From JAFECT01 sp036501825 (lineage in GTDB: Bacteria > Pseudomonadota > Alphaproteobacteria > Caulobacterales > Caulobacteraceae): a stretch of 64,000 nt of DNA. Positions 24,292 to 33,396 of this stretch are shown in pieces. The position numbers and the translations under genes are program-made. The notes under the pieces are model-generated. The model saw only the letters and a list, made by a program, of their open reading frames with translations. It did no database searches and was not told the origin of the DNA. The stretch is from assembly GCA_036501825.1 (NCBI GenBank), contig DASXZP010000036.1, forward strand, positions 813,347 through 877,346. Direction: 5' to 3'. Position 1 is the stretch's first letter; each line of letters starts with the position of its first letter.

Positions 24292-25086
24292 TCAGCCCGC
24301 GCGGCGCAGGGTGATGGTGGCCGCGAGGCCCCGGCCCGGGGCGGTGTCGACCGAGAAGGTCCCGCCCAGGGTCTTGCAGATCAGATCGACCAGCGGCCAG
24401 CCGAGACCGGCGCCTTCGACCCGGCGCACCAGGGCGTTTTCACCCTGCTCGAACGGCCGCATCAGGCGCGGCGCCTCGGCCGGGTCGAGCCCTTCGCCGT
24501 CGTCGATGACGCTCAGCTGCACCAGCGGCCCCTGGGCGCGGCCGACCAGCCGCACCGTGGAGCCCTCGGGCGCATATTGCGCGGCGTTCTGAATCAGGCA
24601 GACCAGCGCGGTGCGCGCGGCCCGCGCATCGGCCAGCGCGGCGGGCGAGGGGATCGGCGTCTCGATCGAAATCTTCAGCCGCCGCTGTTCGAGTTCCTCG
24701 GAACAACTGTGCGCGGCTTCGGCGAACAGGGCGTCCAGCGGTTCGGCGCGGGGGTCGAGCTCGACCTGGCCACTCTCCAGCTTGACGATTTCAAGAACCT
24801 GATTGACCAGCTTCAACAGCCGGTGGCCGCTGACCCGGATAATCTCGCCGTATTCGCGGTACTGGGCCGGGATCGGGCCGCACATCTCCGACGAAATGAT
24901 CTCCGAGAATCCGATGATGGCGTTCAGCGGCGTGCGCATCTCATGGCTGACCATGCGCAGGAACGAGCGCGGCGCGGCGTCGACCGCAGGTTGGGCCGCA
25001 GGCTGGTCCACCGCGCGCGGGCGCGCCGCCGGGGCGGGCGCCTCGGATTCGGGGACTTGACGGCCTCTGGGAAGGGCCTGGGACAT
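24292..25086 (-). CDS. Soluble histidine kinase without sensor domain (DivJ/PleC-like catalytic core)
   Basis: 264 residues from ATG at 25086. A Pro/Ala-rich leader of 40 residues precedes HisKA with His48 in SFLRMVSHEMRTPLNAIIGF, then GPIPAQYREYGEIIRVSGHRLLKLVNQVLEI, and a HATPase with LIQNAAQYAPEG, DDGEGL and EGAGLGWPL. The H-box region resembles the divergently transcribed membrane kinase, so the two look like paralogues. Without a sensor it probably responds through a partner or a degraded input. Cytoplasmic. Confidence 0.85.
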   Translation of the reverse strand: MSQALPRGRQVPESEAPAPAARPRAVDQPAAQPAVDAAPRSFLRMVSHEMRTPLNAIIGFSEIISSEMCGPIPAQYREYGEIIRVSGHRLLKLVNQVLEIVKLESGQVELDPRAEPLDALFAEAAHSCSEELEQRRLKISIETPIPSPAALADARAARTALVCLIQNAAQYAPEGSTVRLVGRAQGPLVQLSVIDDGEGLDPAEAPRLMRPFEQGENALVRRVEGAGLGWPLVDLICKTLGGTFSVDTAPGRGLAATITLRRAG

Positions 25087-25245
25087 GCTGGCCTCCGGCC
25101 TCGCTATCGCTACACGGGCAGGATGGCACAACGCGATTACCGGACCGTTTCCCCAGGTTGCTAACAGGACCTTCGCGCGAAGCGTGCGAGCGCTCGCACA
25201 AGGGCTTCAGTCCCGCTACCATCACCGTAGGAAACCCCCTGAGTC

Positions 25246-26976
25246 GTGCGATTCTTGGTGAACGCGCCGCAAACCATTGAGACCGGGCCCCAGCCCGCGC
25301 CTGAGCCCCCGGTTGAGCCGGGCCGCACAGGTGCGCCTGCCGATCCGGCCCACGCGGCGGCGCTGTTGCAGCACGGGGTGTGGAGCGTGGGCGTGCTCGC
25401 CGCGCTCGGGCTTCTGCTCTGGCTCGTCCCCGGCCTTTCGGCGTCGACGGTGGCGGCGCTGGTCGTCGCAGCGGTCCCCGGCATCGCAGCCCAGGGGCTG
25501 CGGTTTCGCGACGGTGAGCGGCTGCGTATCGGCCTGATCGGCGTCTGGGCGTTCTGCGCCGCTTTCGCCGCCGGCGTGACCGGCGGTCTTGCGGGTCCGC
25601 TGGCCGGTCTGTGCGCGGCGCCCTTTGCCGCGGCGCTGTCCTTCGACAATCGCAGACTGGTGTCGGGCGGCGCGGCGCTTTCGCTCGTCGCGTTTGCGCT
25701 GGCGCTGTGGGCGTCGCTCGCCTCGGGCGCGGCGCTGCCGGATCTGTCCACCGCGGTGTGGCTGGGCGCGCTCGCCGTCGGATCGGTCGCGACCTGGATC
25801 GCCGCCAGCATCACCCGCGCGCTGCGCGGCCGCAGCGAACGCGCCGCCAGCGCCGAGGTCGCGCTGTCGCGTCTCGAATACGTCCTCGCACAACAACCGC
25901 AGCTGCTCCTGACCCTCGAAGCGACGGGACGTCTGAGCGCCGCCTACGGCGCGCCGCCGCCGGGCTTTTCGCTCGACCAGTTGTTCACCCAGGGCCTGAT
26001 CGCTTCCGCCTATCATCCCGACCGCGCTGGCCTGCAAAACGCGCTCTTGCGCGCGGCGACCCACGGCGCGGCGGAGTTCGGCTTTACCCCCTGGGCGTCC
26101 CTCGATCGCTTTTCAGCCATCGCCCTTCGCCGGCTTCCGGACGGCCGCCTGATCGGCGCTCTGCGCGACGCCAGCATCCAGCATGCGCGCGAGGCGGCGC
26201 TGGAGGCCGCGCGTTCCGAGGCGGAAAACCTCAACGCCGGCAAGTCGCGTTTCCTGGCCAACATGAGCCATGAACTGCGCACGCCGCTGAACGCGGTGAT
26301 CGGCTTCTCCGACGTCATGCGCCAGCGCCTGTTCGGCCCGATGCCCGAACGCTACGCCGAATACGCCGAACTGATCCACGAGTCCGGCGGCCACCTGCTC
26401 GACCTGATCAACGACGTGCTCGACATGTCGAAGATCGAGGCGGCGCGCTACGAGCTGCACAAGGAAGTCTTCGACGCGCGCGAACCGGTCTCGGCCGCCC
26501 TGCGCCTCGTACGCGGTCAGGCGGAGGACGCCGAGATCGCGCTGAACGGCGTGCTGCCGACCGAGCCGGTGCACGTGGACGCCGACCAGCGCGCGATCAA
26601 GCAGATCGTGCTGAACCTGTTGTCCAACGCCATGAAGTTCACCCCCGCCGGCGGCTCGATCACCGTGGTGTTGAACCAGGACGCCGGCGTGCTCGAACTC
26701 TGCGTCGCCGACACCGGCCTCGGCGTCGCGCCCGAAGACCTCACGCGCCTCGGGCGTCCCTTCGAACAGGCGGGCGACGCCTTGTCGAAAGCGCAAGGCT
26801 CGGGCCTTGGCCTGTCGCTGGTGCGCGCCTTCTCACGCCTGCACGGCGGCGAGATGACCATCGAGAGCACCCTGGGCGAAGGCACCGCGGTGACCGTGCG
26901 CCTGCCGGTGGTGGTGGCGGAAGAGGGCGGCCCGCGCCGCGGCGCCGAAATCATCCCGATCGAAACGCGGCGCTAA
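25246..26976 (+). CDS. divJ: Membrane sensor histidine kinase, DivJ-like
   Basis: 576 residues from GTG at 25246 (a GTG at 25258 is also possible). Six hydrophobic segments occupy residues ~45-190, then a PAS-like linker (~205-310), HisKA with His342 in FLANMSHELRTPLNAVIGF, and a complete HATPase (LNLLSNAMKFTPAGG, DTGLGV, GSGLGLSLV). The FGPMPERYAEYAELIHESGGHLLDL helix, six-helix N-terminus and His position near 340 agree with Caulobacter DivJ, the stalked-pole kinase for DivK and PleD. Orthology is likely, not certain; no DivJ neighbours confirm it. Confidence 0.75.
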   Translation: MRFLVNAPQTIETGPQPAPEPPVEPGRTGAPADPAHAAALLQHGVWSVGVLAALGLLLWLVPGLSASTVAALVVAAVPGIAAQGLRFRDGERLRIGLIGVWAFCAAFAAGVTGGLAGPLAGLCAAPFAAALSFDNRRLVSGGAALSLVAFALALWASLASGAALPDLSTAVWLGALAVGSVATWIAASITRALRGRSERAASAEVALSRLEYVLAQQPQLLLTLEATGRLSAAYGAPPPGFSLDQLFTQGLIASAYHPDRAGLQNALLRAATHGAAEFGFTPWASLDRFSAIALRRLPDGRLIGALRDASIQHAREAALEAARSEAENLNAGKSRFLANMSHELRTPLNAVIGFSDVMRQRLFGPMPERYAEYAELIHESGGHLLDLINDVLDMSKIEAARYELHKEVFDAREPVSAALRLVRGQAEDAEIALNGVLPTEPVHVDADQRAIKQIVLNLLSNAMKFTPAGGSITVVLNQDAGVLELCVADTGLGVAPEDLTRLGRPFEQAGDALSKAQGSGLGLSLVRAFSRLHGGEMTIESTLGEGTAVTVRLPVVVAEEGGPRRGAEIIPIETRR

Positions 26977-27845
26977 ACGGGTCCCAGTTTCAGGAACGAG
27001 AGACCGGCGGCGACGTCGCCCACTTCGAAGGAGGCGGTGCGCACGCGGTCGCCGGAGAACAGGAACTCCACCGCGAAACTCTCACGCGGATCGAGGCCCG
27101 CCAGCGCGTCTATGGAGGCGGCGGGGAAGCGGAACGCCATGCCGTGTTCGCGACCCGCCGGCGTCAAGCGCCCCGCGTCGTCCACCGCTTCGGCGAGCAC
27201 CAGCTTGGACGCCCAGCGCGGCGGCAGCGGCCGGTTCTTCGGCGCGCCGATCCAGGCCGTGTGCGTGCGGCTCACGTCGCGAAAGACCAGACGCGCGGCA
27301 TAGGGCCGCTCACCGTTGAAGGCGGCGACCGCGATCAGGCCGGTCTGATTGTTCTGGCCGACGACGCCGAACGACACGGGGTCGGATCCGGCGTTGGCCG
27401 TCTCCACCAGCCGCCAGGTGATCGAGCTATAGGCGGAACGGTCCGCGCGCCATGCGGCGGCGGCGCCGGGAAAGTCCATGTGCGGCGTCTTGCTCCAGCC
27501 GTCGAAGGCGCTGCGCACGCGTTGTGCGGCGATCTTCAGGTCGGGTGAAGCGCAGTCGACGCTGTCGGCGCGTTGGGTCGCGCGCGTGGTCACACCGTTC
27601 ACCGTCGCGCCGTCGGCGCCGGCGCGCAGCGCTGCGCCGCGCGCCTGATTGGCGGAGGCTTCGAGCGCGGCGCCGATCTGCGGCGCGAACAGGCGGCAGC
27701 GGTTGTCCGCCACGGTCATCAGCTCGCGCTCGTAATAGAGGTCCATGGCCGACGCCGCCTGGGCCGCAACGGGTGCGAGCGCCGTGATCAATGCGATCGC
27801 GCCGGGCAGGGCCGTTTTCAGCGTCAGGTGATGGGCGATGCCCAT
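26973..27845 (-). CDS. Secreted protein of unknown function
   Basis: 290 residues with a signal peptide ending near AAQAASA (residue 33). The mature part has no motif I know; two cysteines (DNRCRLF, VDCASPD) could form a disulfide. It converges on the DivJ-like gene with overlapping stop codons (26973-26976), so the two transcripts interfere at their 3' ends. Confidence 0.7.
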   Translation of the reverse strand: MGIAHHLTLKTALPGAIALITALAPVAAQAASAMDLYYERELMTVADNRCRLFAPQIGAALEASANQARGAALRAGADGATVNGVTTRATQRADSVDCASPDLKIAAQRVRSAFDGWSKTPHMDFPGAAAAWRADRSAYSSITWRLVETANAGSDPVSFGVVGQNNQTGLIAVAAFNGERPYAARLVFRDVSRTHTAWIGAPKNRPLPPRWASKLVLAEAVDDAGRLTPAGREHGMAFRFPAASIDALAGLDPRESFAVEFLFSGDRVRTASFEVGDVAAGLSFLKLGPV

Positions 27846-27930
27846 GGATCGGCTTTCGTCTATGGTCGGAAGTTACGGCGAAGCCTAAGGCTTTGCCCTT
27901 GAAGTTCGGTTTCCAGGCAGGGTTAAGCGA

Positions 27931-28263
27931 GTGTTGCTGTCCACCGACCTCTGGGCCGGCGCCCTGATCCGGCGCGCGGAACTCGCCGGCGCCTTCGCCA
28001 CCGTCGCGCGCAAGGGCGACGCGCGCGCGGGCACGGTGCTGGTCAAGGCGCTGAACCGCCGCTCCGGCCAGGCGCGCCTCTATGCCGAAGCGCTGCGCGG
28101 CGAAGGTGAGCGGGTGTGGATGCAGCCGGTCCCCTCACAGCAGGAGGCCGACCTCGACGCCTACGTCGAACGCCAGGTCCGCATCGACCCGGACCTCTGG
28201 CTGATCGAAATCGAAGACGCCGAGGGACGCCACTTTCTGACCGAGCCGGTGGAGGACGGATAA
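27931..28263 (+). CDS. DUF1491 family protein
   Basis: 110 residues from GTG. The arrangement LWAGALIRRAELAGAFATVARKGDARAGTVLVK, RLYAEALRGEGERVWMQ and DPDLWLIEIEDAEGRHFL is diagnostic of DUF1491, a small alphaproteobacterial cytoplasmic family of unknown role. Divergent from the secreted-protein gene; repeat family A begins three bases after its stop. Confidence 0.85.
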   Translation: MLLSTDLWAGALIRRAELAGAFATVARKGDARAGTVLVKALNRRSGQARLYAEALRGEGERVWMQPVPSQQEADLDAYVERQVRIDPDLWLIEIEDAEGRHFLTEPVEDG

Positions 28264-28266
28264 GTA

Positions 28267-28415
28267 CCCTCCCTCTTCGATAGAGGGAGGGCAGGGAGGG
28301 AGATGGGGGCAGGCGGCCTCAGAAGTGAGCGCGGGCGGCGCCTCCCGCGCCTACTCGGCGCCAGCGTACACTCATCTCCATCCCCGACCCTTCCTCCATC
28401 GAGGAGGAAGGGAGA
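28267..28415. repeat. Intergenic repeat family A, copy 2
   Basis: CCCTCCCTC-TTCGATA-GAGGGAGGG hairpin, a GCGGGCGGCGCCTCCCGCGC core and a CCTTCCTCC-ATCGA-GGAGGAAGG hairpin. Same layout as 7091-7239 (reverse orientation) and 55677-55829. Confidence 0.88.
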
Positions 28416-28539
28416 CCTCTTTTGCAAGGCTCCCCAACCGTAGGGTTCGGTTAACCGCCTTTCTCAACCAGACCTTATGCGGCCCGGGGTTAGGCTCCGC
28501 CCCAATCCGGCGTTCAGTCCGGTCTTCGGTGGGTGCGCG

Positions 28540-28920
28540 GTGCTTTTCCTTATCAACGACACGGTCTTCGAGTTCGAGGCGCGCGACATCGTCCCGCCGC
28601 TGGACGCCCAGCGGTTCGCGGCGGTCAGCCTCGGGTACGTGATCCAGCTCGGCAAGGAACTCTACGCCGAGGAGCCCCTGCTGCACCGGGTCGCGCCCGA
28701 GCGCGCCCGCCGCCTGGCCGCCCTGCTGGCCATGAAGCAGCCCGACATCAACGCCGCCCTGTTCGTGGCCCCGGCCCAGTACTGCTCGCCGGACCAGGTG
28801 GGCACCCGGTTCTGCAACCTGGCCATCGAGGTCATGGCCTCGCTGCACACCCAGAACCAGCAGGGGGCCTTGGACGCCGTCGTCGCCGACCGCGAGGTCT
28901 GGCGCCGCCTGGCGGCCTGA
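28540..28920 (+). CDS. Conserved hypothetical cytoplasmic protein
   Basis: 126 residues if started at the GTG at 28540 (V-LFLINDTVFEFEARDIVPPL), which gives the most natural N-terminus; an upstream ATG at 28477 adds 21 arginine/proline-rich residues. Contains CSPDQVGTRFCNLAIEVMASLH. No family recognised. A TTAACC element lies at 28451-28456 upstream. Followed closely by a tiny membrane-protein gene. Confidence 0.65.
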   Translation: MLFLINDTVFEFEARDIVPPLDAQRFAAVSLGYVIQLGKELYAEEPLLHRVAPERARRLAALLAMKQPDINAALFVAPAQYCSPDQVGTRFCNLAIEVMASLHTQNQQGALDAVVADREVWRRLAA

Positions 28921-29006
28921 CGTTTCAAAGGGCTTGGCCTTAAAGCAAACCGGTTGACGCCGGCCCTGGCGGGTGCGATTTCCGCGCCTGTATCCAGGAG
29001 ACCCCG

Positions 29007-29117
29007 ATGTACGGCCGCGTCCTCAGCACCACCATCGTCGTCGTGCTCGCCGGCCTCGGCATCGCGATCAGCTGCGCGCTCGAGTGGGCGCTCCTGAAGG
29101 CCATCTTCCACTGGTGA
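29007..29117 (+). CDS. Tiny single-helix membrane protein (36 residues)
   Basis: An ATG with AGGAG exactly six bases upstream opens a 36-residue frame, MYGRVLSTTIVVVLAGLG then IAISCALEWALLKAIFHW, ending at TGA. Residues 6-30 form one membrane helix with basic residues on each side. The strong ribosome binding site and helix make it a credible small gene. Unknown function; no homologue recognised. Confidence 0.6.
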   Translation: MYGRVLSTTIVVVLAGLGIAISCALEWALLKAIFHW

Positions 29118-29177
29118 GCCTGAGCCGGTTGCGCGGCTGATCCGGCCGCGCTACGCCCGCCCGCCATGTCCAAACCC

Positions 29178-29203
29178 TCACGAGCACGGAACCGTGCTCG
29201 TGA
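29178..29203. promoter_or_regulatory. Perfect 12-bp inverted repeat just upstream of prfC
   Basis: TCACGAGCACGG and CCGTGCTCGTGA separated by AA, ending 22 bp before the prfC GTG. There is no T run, so it may be an operator, an RNA hairpin controlling prfC translation, or the rho-type end of the small gene upstream. Confidence 0.6.
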
Positions 29204-29225
29204 ATCCTGATATCGTAGGCGCGTC

Positions 29226-30848
29226 GTGACCGCAAAACCGGGAACCACTTTTGCGCAACGCGCCCTAGCCGCCGAAGCTGCGCGCCGGCGCACCTTCGCC
29301 ATCATCTCGCACCCGGACGCCGGCAAGACGACCTTGACCGAGCACCTGCTGCTGGCCGGCGGCGCGATCCGGGCGGCGGGCGCGGTGCGCGCGCGCGGCG
29401 AGAACCGGCGCACCCGGTCGGACTGGATGAAGATCGAGCGCGAGCGGGGGATCTCGGTCTCCGCCTCGGTGATGACCTTCGAGCACGACAATCTGCTGTT
29501 CAACCTGCTCGACACGCCGGGCCACGAAGACTTCTCCGAGGACACCTACCGCACCCTGACCGCCGCCGACGCCGCCGTGATGGTGCTCGACGCCGCCAAG
29601 GGCATCGAGCCGCAGACGCTGAAGCTGTTCGAGGTCTGCCGCCTGCGCGACATTCCGATCCTCACCTTCATCAACAAGATGGATCGCGAAGCGCTCGATC
29701 CCTACGCGCTGCTGGACGAGATCGGCGCCAAGCTCGCGCTGGATCCGGCGCCGCTTTACTGGCCGCAGGGGTCGGGCAACCGCTTCCGCGGCGTGATGGA
29801 TCTCAGCGCGCAACGCTTCCTGCCCTTCACCAAGAAGTCGGCCACCGACGAGGACCAGGGTCATCCGGAGGCCATCGCGCTGGACGCAGCGGGCGATTAT
29901 CTCGACGAGGCAGAGCTGGCCGAGCTGTCCGACAACGTCGACCTGGTCAGCGGCGCGTCCAAGCCGTTCGAGCTGCAGTCCTTCCTCGAAGGCCACATGA
30001 CGCCGGTGTTCTTCGGCACGGCCCTGCGCCATTTCGGCGTCAACGAACTGCTGTCGGCGCTGGGCCGTTTTGCGCCGCCGCCGGAGCCGACACCGGTCGA
30101 TCGTTCCGGCGCCGAGAGCGAGATCGCGCCCGGCGACAGCGAAGTCACCGGCTTCGTGTTCAAGGTCCAGGCCAATATGGACCCCAACCACCGCGACCGC
30201 ATCGCCATGCTGCGCCTGTGTTCGGGGCGATTTGCGCGCGGCATGAAGCTGAAGGTGCAGAACACCGGGCGTCAGCTGTCGGTGAACGCGCCGATCATGT
30301 TCTTCGCCTCCGACCGCGAACTGGCGGAAGAGGCCTACGCCGGCGACGTGATCGGCATTCCCAACCACGGCGTGCTGCGCGTCGGCGACAGCCTGTCGGA
30401 AACCGGCGTGCTGCGCTTTGCAGGCCTGCCCAACTTCGCGCCGGAAATCCTGCAGCGCGTACGCGTGAAGGATCCGCTGAAGGCCAAGCATCTGAAGAAG
30501 GCGCTCGAAGGTCTCGCGGAAGAGGGCGTGACCCAGTTGTTCCGCCCTACCCACGGGTCGGACTTCATCGTCGGCGCGGTGGGCCAGCTTCAGTTCGAGG
30601 TCATGGCCGACCGCCTGGCCAACGAATACCAGCTCGAGGTCATCTTCGAACCCAGCCCCTTCGCGGAGGCGCGCTGGCTGAGCGGCGACCGCGCCGAGAT
30701 CGAAAGCTTCATCGACAAGCACAAGACCGCGATCGCCCAGGACATCGACGGCCGTTCGGTGTTCCTGGCCAAGTCCGCCTGGGAGACCGGCTACGTCGCC
30801 GAGCGCTACCCCAACGTGACCTTCCTGAAGACCCGCGAACGCGGCTAG
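29226..30848 (+). CDS. prfC: Peptide chain release factor 3
   Basis: 540 residues, full length. The GTPase domain has G1 SHPDAGKTTLTEHLL, switch region RGISVSASVMTF, G3 DTPGHEDFSEDTYR and G4 NKMDRE; domains II-III include FKVQANMDPNHRDRIAMLR and GAVGQLQFEV. RF3 recycles RF1/RF2 after termination and helps in ribosome quality control. Start is GTG with only a weak ribosome site, preceded by a perfect palindrome. Confidence 0.96.
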   Translation: MTAKPGTTFAQRALAAEAARRRTFAIISHPDAGKTTLTEHLLLAGGAIRAAGAVRARGENRRTRSDWMKIERERGISVSASVMTFEHDNLLFNLLDTPGHEDFSEDTYRTLTAADAAVMVLDAAKGIEPQTLKLFEVCRLRDIPILTFINKMDREALDPYALLDEIGAKLALDPAPLYWPQGSGNRFRGVMDLSAQRFLPFTKKSATDEDQGHPEAIALDAAGDYLDEAELAELSDNVDLVSGASKPFELQSFLEGHMTPVFFGTALRHFGVNELLSALGRFAPPPEPTPVDRSGAESEIAPGDSEVTGFVFKVQANMDPNHRDRIAMLRLCSGRFARGMKLKVQNTGRQLSVNAPIMFFASDRELAEEAYAGDVIGIPNHGVLRVGDSLSETGVLRFAGLPNFAPEILQRVRVKDPLKAKHLKKALEGLAEEGVTQLFRPTHGSDFIVGAVGQLQFEVMADRLANEYQLEVIFEPSPFAEARWLSGDRAEIESFIDKHKTAIAQDIDGRSVFLAKSAWETGYVAERYPNVTFLKTRERG

Positions 30849-30965
30849 GCGAGAATCACGCAGGATTTACGCCTTGGCGGTGAACCGCCGTCGCGGCGTC
30901 ACGTTTGCTCTGTCCTCCACCCGAGCCCCGCGGACGTCCCGCGACGGGACGGTAAGGCCGAGGTC

Positions 30966-32294
30966 ATGTTCGAGTTTGGACGCGAGCTGAAGAAGGCGCT
31001 GGGCGCAGGCGACGCCCCCGGCGAACCCGACTCCAGCCTGTACGAGCTGCTCGACATCCAGGCCCTGGCCGCCCAGGGCCGCTGCGGCGACATCGACGCC
31101 GGCCGCGTCTCGGCCAAGCATCCCTTCCCGATGTGGCTCAGGTCCGCCGCGATCTGGCGCGAGCATGCGCGCCGCACCGGCGATGTTCTGGCGCTGCGCC
31201 GCGCCGCCGCCGCCGCGGTGTCCGCAGGCCGTAACGCCGCCAGCCAAGCCGAGCACGCGCGCGCCGCCCTCGAACAGGCCCTGACCAGTCTTCTGGGCGC
31301 CGACCTCTACGGCGACGAGCAGCTCGACGCGGCGACGCGCAATTCGCTGAAGGTGGCCGCGGGCGCAGCCGCCGACGACATCGGCGCCGCCAAGATCGAA
31401 CACGCTCACGCCCGGCTCGTCTCACGCGATGCGCTGGCGGCCGGCGACTATGGCAAGGCGCTGGAGGCGGCGGCGCTGTTCGACTGCGTCGTGCACCGGC
31501 TCGACGGCTTGGCGGCGGCAAGCAATTGCGAAACCGTGCGCTACGAGGCCAACCTCGCGCGTATCGAACGCGCCGACCTGCTCGCCAGCTTCGGCGCGCG
31601 CCTGCACGACGAGAAACTGCTCCGCCGCGTCGAGCTGAACATGGCGAGTTTGCTGAAGCAGGTCGACGGCGACAGCGCGCCGCTGTTGTGGGCCCGCGCC
31701 GCCGAGGTGCTGGGCGCGGCCGAAGTTGCGCTGGGCGAAATCCAGGGCCGGCCTGAAGCCATGGCCAAGGGCGCCGCGATCCTGACCACGGCGCTCGACC
31801 GTTTCACCCGCGACCACAGCCCGCTCGACTTTGCGCGGCTCAATCACGCGCTGGCGGTGGCGTTGCAGTCGCTGGGCGACGCGACGGAAAACCGCGGCGT
31901 CTATCTCGAGGCGGAAAACGCCTTCGACGCGGCGCTGACAGTGGTCGAAGGCACGGCCTTGACCCTGCGCGCCACCACCGCCGCCAATCGCGCCGCCTGC
32001 CTCGCGCGCCGCGCCGAGCGCACCGGCGATCTCGGCGCGCTGTCGGTGGCCGAAACCGCGTTCAAGGGCGAGGCGGCCAAGATCGATCCCGCCCACGACC
32101 CGGTCGGCTGGGCGGTGCTGCAGATCAATCTCGCGCGCATCTACGAAGCCCGCGCCGATCTGCTCGGCGGCTTCTCCAACCGCGACGCCGCGGTCTATGC
32201 CCTCGAGGAAGCCCGCGAGGTGTTCTGCGAACACGGCCTGAAATCCCTGGCCGAAAGCGCCGCCGCGGGGCTGGAGCGCGTGCGCGCCGCCTAG
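30966..32294 (+). CDS. Cytoplasmic helical-repeat (TPR-like) protein of unknown function
   Basis: 442 residues, almost all alpha-helical and alanine-rich, with degenerate TPR-like pairs such as ALEQALTSLLGADLYGDEQL, NAFDAALTVVEGTALTLRAT and WAVLQINLARIYEARADLLGG. No signal peptide, catalytic motif or membrane helix. It is probably a scaffold. Stands alone between prfC and the TonB-C-like gene. Confidence 0.65.
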   Translation: MFEFGRELKKALGAGDAPGEPDSSLYELLDIQALAAQGRCGDIDAGRVSAKHPFPMWLRSAAIWREHARRTGDVLALRRAAAAAVSAGRNAASQAEHARAALEQALTSLLGADLYGDEQLDAATRNSLKVAAGAAADDIGAAKIEHAHARLVSRDALAAGDYGKALEAAALFDCVVHRLDGLAAASNCETVRYEANLARIERADLLASFGARLHDEKLLRRVELNMASLLKQVDGDSAPLLWARAAEVLGAAEVALGEIQGRPEAMAKGAAILTTALDRFTRDHSPLDFARLNHALAVALQSLGDATENRGVYLEAENAFDAALTVVEGTALTLRATTAANRAACLARRAERTGDLGALSVAETAFKGEAAKIDPAHDPVGWAVLQINLARIYEARADLLGGFSNRDAAVYALEEAREVFCEHGLKSLAESAAAGLERVRAA

Positions 32295-32349
32295 GCCTGA
32301 CGCAACCTGTCGTTTTGGGCTAAGCTCCCCTCAGTTAGGGGGATTGTTC

Positions 32350-33396
32350 ATGTCACGCTCGCTGTGCGCGTCAGCGCTTCTTTTTGCCGTCGTTCTCGCA
32401 GCCGGGCCGGCGCTCGCCGCACCGCCGCCGCCCAACCCGCCGCCCGGCGATGTCGTCACCAATCCGAACTGGGTGCGAAAGCCGGACCCGGAGCAGCTGC
32501 TCGCGGTCTTTCCGAAGAAAGCATTGCAAAAAGGCAGCGCGGGCAAGGCCACGATTGAATGCGAAGTGGCGGTCGATGGTCTGCTGCGCGCGTGCCGGGT
32601 GATCAGTGAATCGCCCCCTGGTATGGACTTTGGTCTCGCAGCGATTTCGCTCACGCCGCAGTTTCGCTTCAAGCCAGCGACGCGGAATGGCGTTCCTTTC
32701 CCCGCCAAGGTCATGATCCCGATCAACTGGGACGCGCCTGGCATGAGCTCGAATGAAGGCCCCGCGGTGATCACCAATCCGCTTTGGGCCGAGGCGCCGA
32801 CCCACGCGGACCTTCGCGCGGCCTATCCGAAGGGCCGCAAGGACGGCGGTTCGGTATTCATGTCCTGCTTCCTGATGAAAAGTGGCGCTCTGCGTGACTG
32901 TCAGACGCAGACCTCGCCCGCCTTTCAAGGCGCCGCACTCAGGCTCGCGCGGAAGTTCCGCGTCGATGTGAGCAGCGCCGACCCCAAGCTGTTCCGCGAC
33001 CCGGTCGAGGTGCATTTCGTCATCCATTTCAATCCGTCGGATGCTGCAGAGGGCGCCGTAGACGTCGTGGACAAGCCGAAGTGGACGCTGCTGCCGGCCC
33101 TGGAGGATTTCCGCAAGATCTTCCCGCAGGCGGCGCTGGCGAAGGGAATCAAATCCGGACACGGCGTCGTCACCTGCACGGTGGCCGCAAACGGCGTCCT
33201 GGCTGGGTGCAGTGTGACGTCCGAGGATCCGCCCGGTCTCGGGTTCGGCGAAGCGGCGCTGAAGCTTTCAGCGACGTTCAGGCTCGATCCCTGGACCGAG
33301 GACGGCCGTCCGGTGGACGGCTCCCCGATGACCATTCCGATCAAGCTGGTTTACCCGGACGACACGCCGGATAAGACCGCGGCGCCGAAGTCCTAG
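32350..33396 (+). CDS. Secreted protein with three tandem TonB-C-like domains
   Basis: 348 residues from ATG at 32350, behind GGGGG; a TTG six bases earlier is possible. A signal peptide (LLFAVVLAAGPALA) is followed by domain 1 (~40-135: NPNWVRKP, IECEVAVDGLLRACRVIS, FPAKVMIPINW), domain 2 (~140-230: NPLWAEAP, MSCFLMKSGALRDCQT) and domain 3 (~235-335: KPKWTLLP, VTCTVAANGVLAGCSVTSEDPPGLGFG, MTIPIKL). Each keeps a C-x10-C pair; domain 2 is the most diverged. Related to the pair at 17344-18965. It ends overlapping the stop of the convergent DUF2336 gene. No membrane anchor or Pro spacer, so not an ordinary TonB. Confidence 0.75.
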   Translation: MSRSLCASALLFAVVLAAGPALAAPPPPNPPPGDVVTNPNWVRKPDPEQLLAVFPKKALQKGSAGKATIECEVAVDGLLRACRVISESPPGMDFGLAAISLTPQFRFKPATRNGVPFPAKVMIPINWDAPGMSSNEGPAVITNPLWAEAPTHADLRAAYPKGRKDGGSVFMSCFLMKSGALRDCQTQTSPAFQGAALRLARKFRVDVSSADPKLFRDPVEVHFVIHFNPSDAAEGAVDVVDKPKWTLLPALEDFRKIFPQAALAKGIKSGHGVVTCTVAANGVLAGCSVTSEDPPGLGFGEAALKLSATFRLDPWTEDGRPVDGSPMTIPIKLVYPDDTPDKTAAPKS

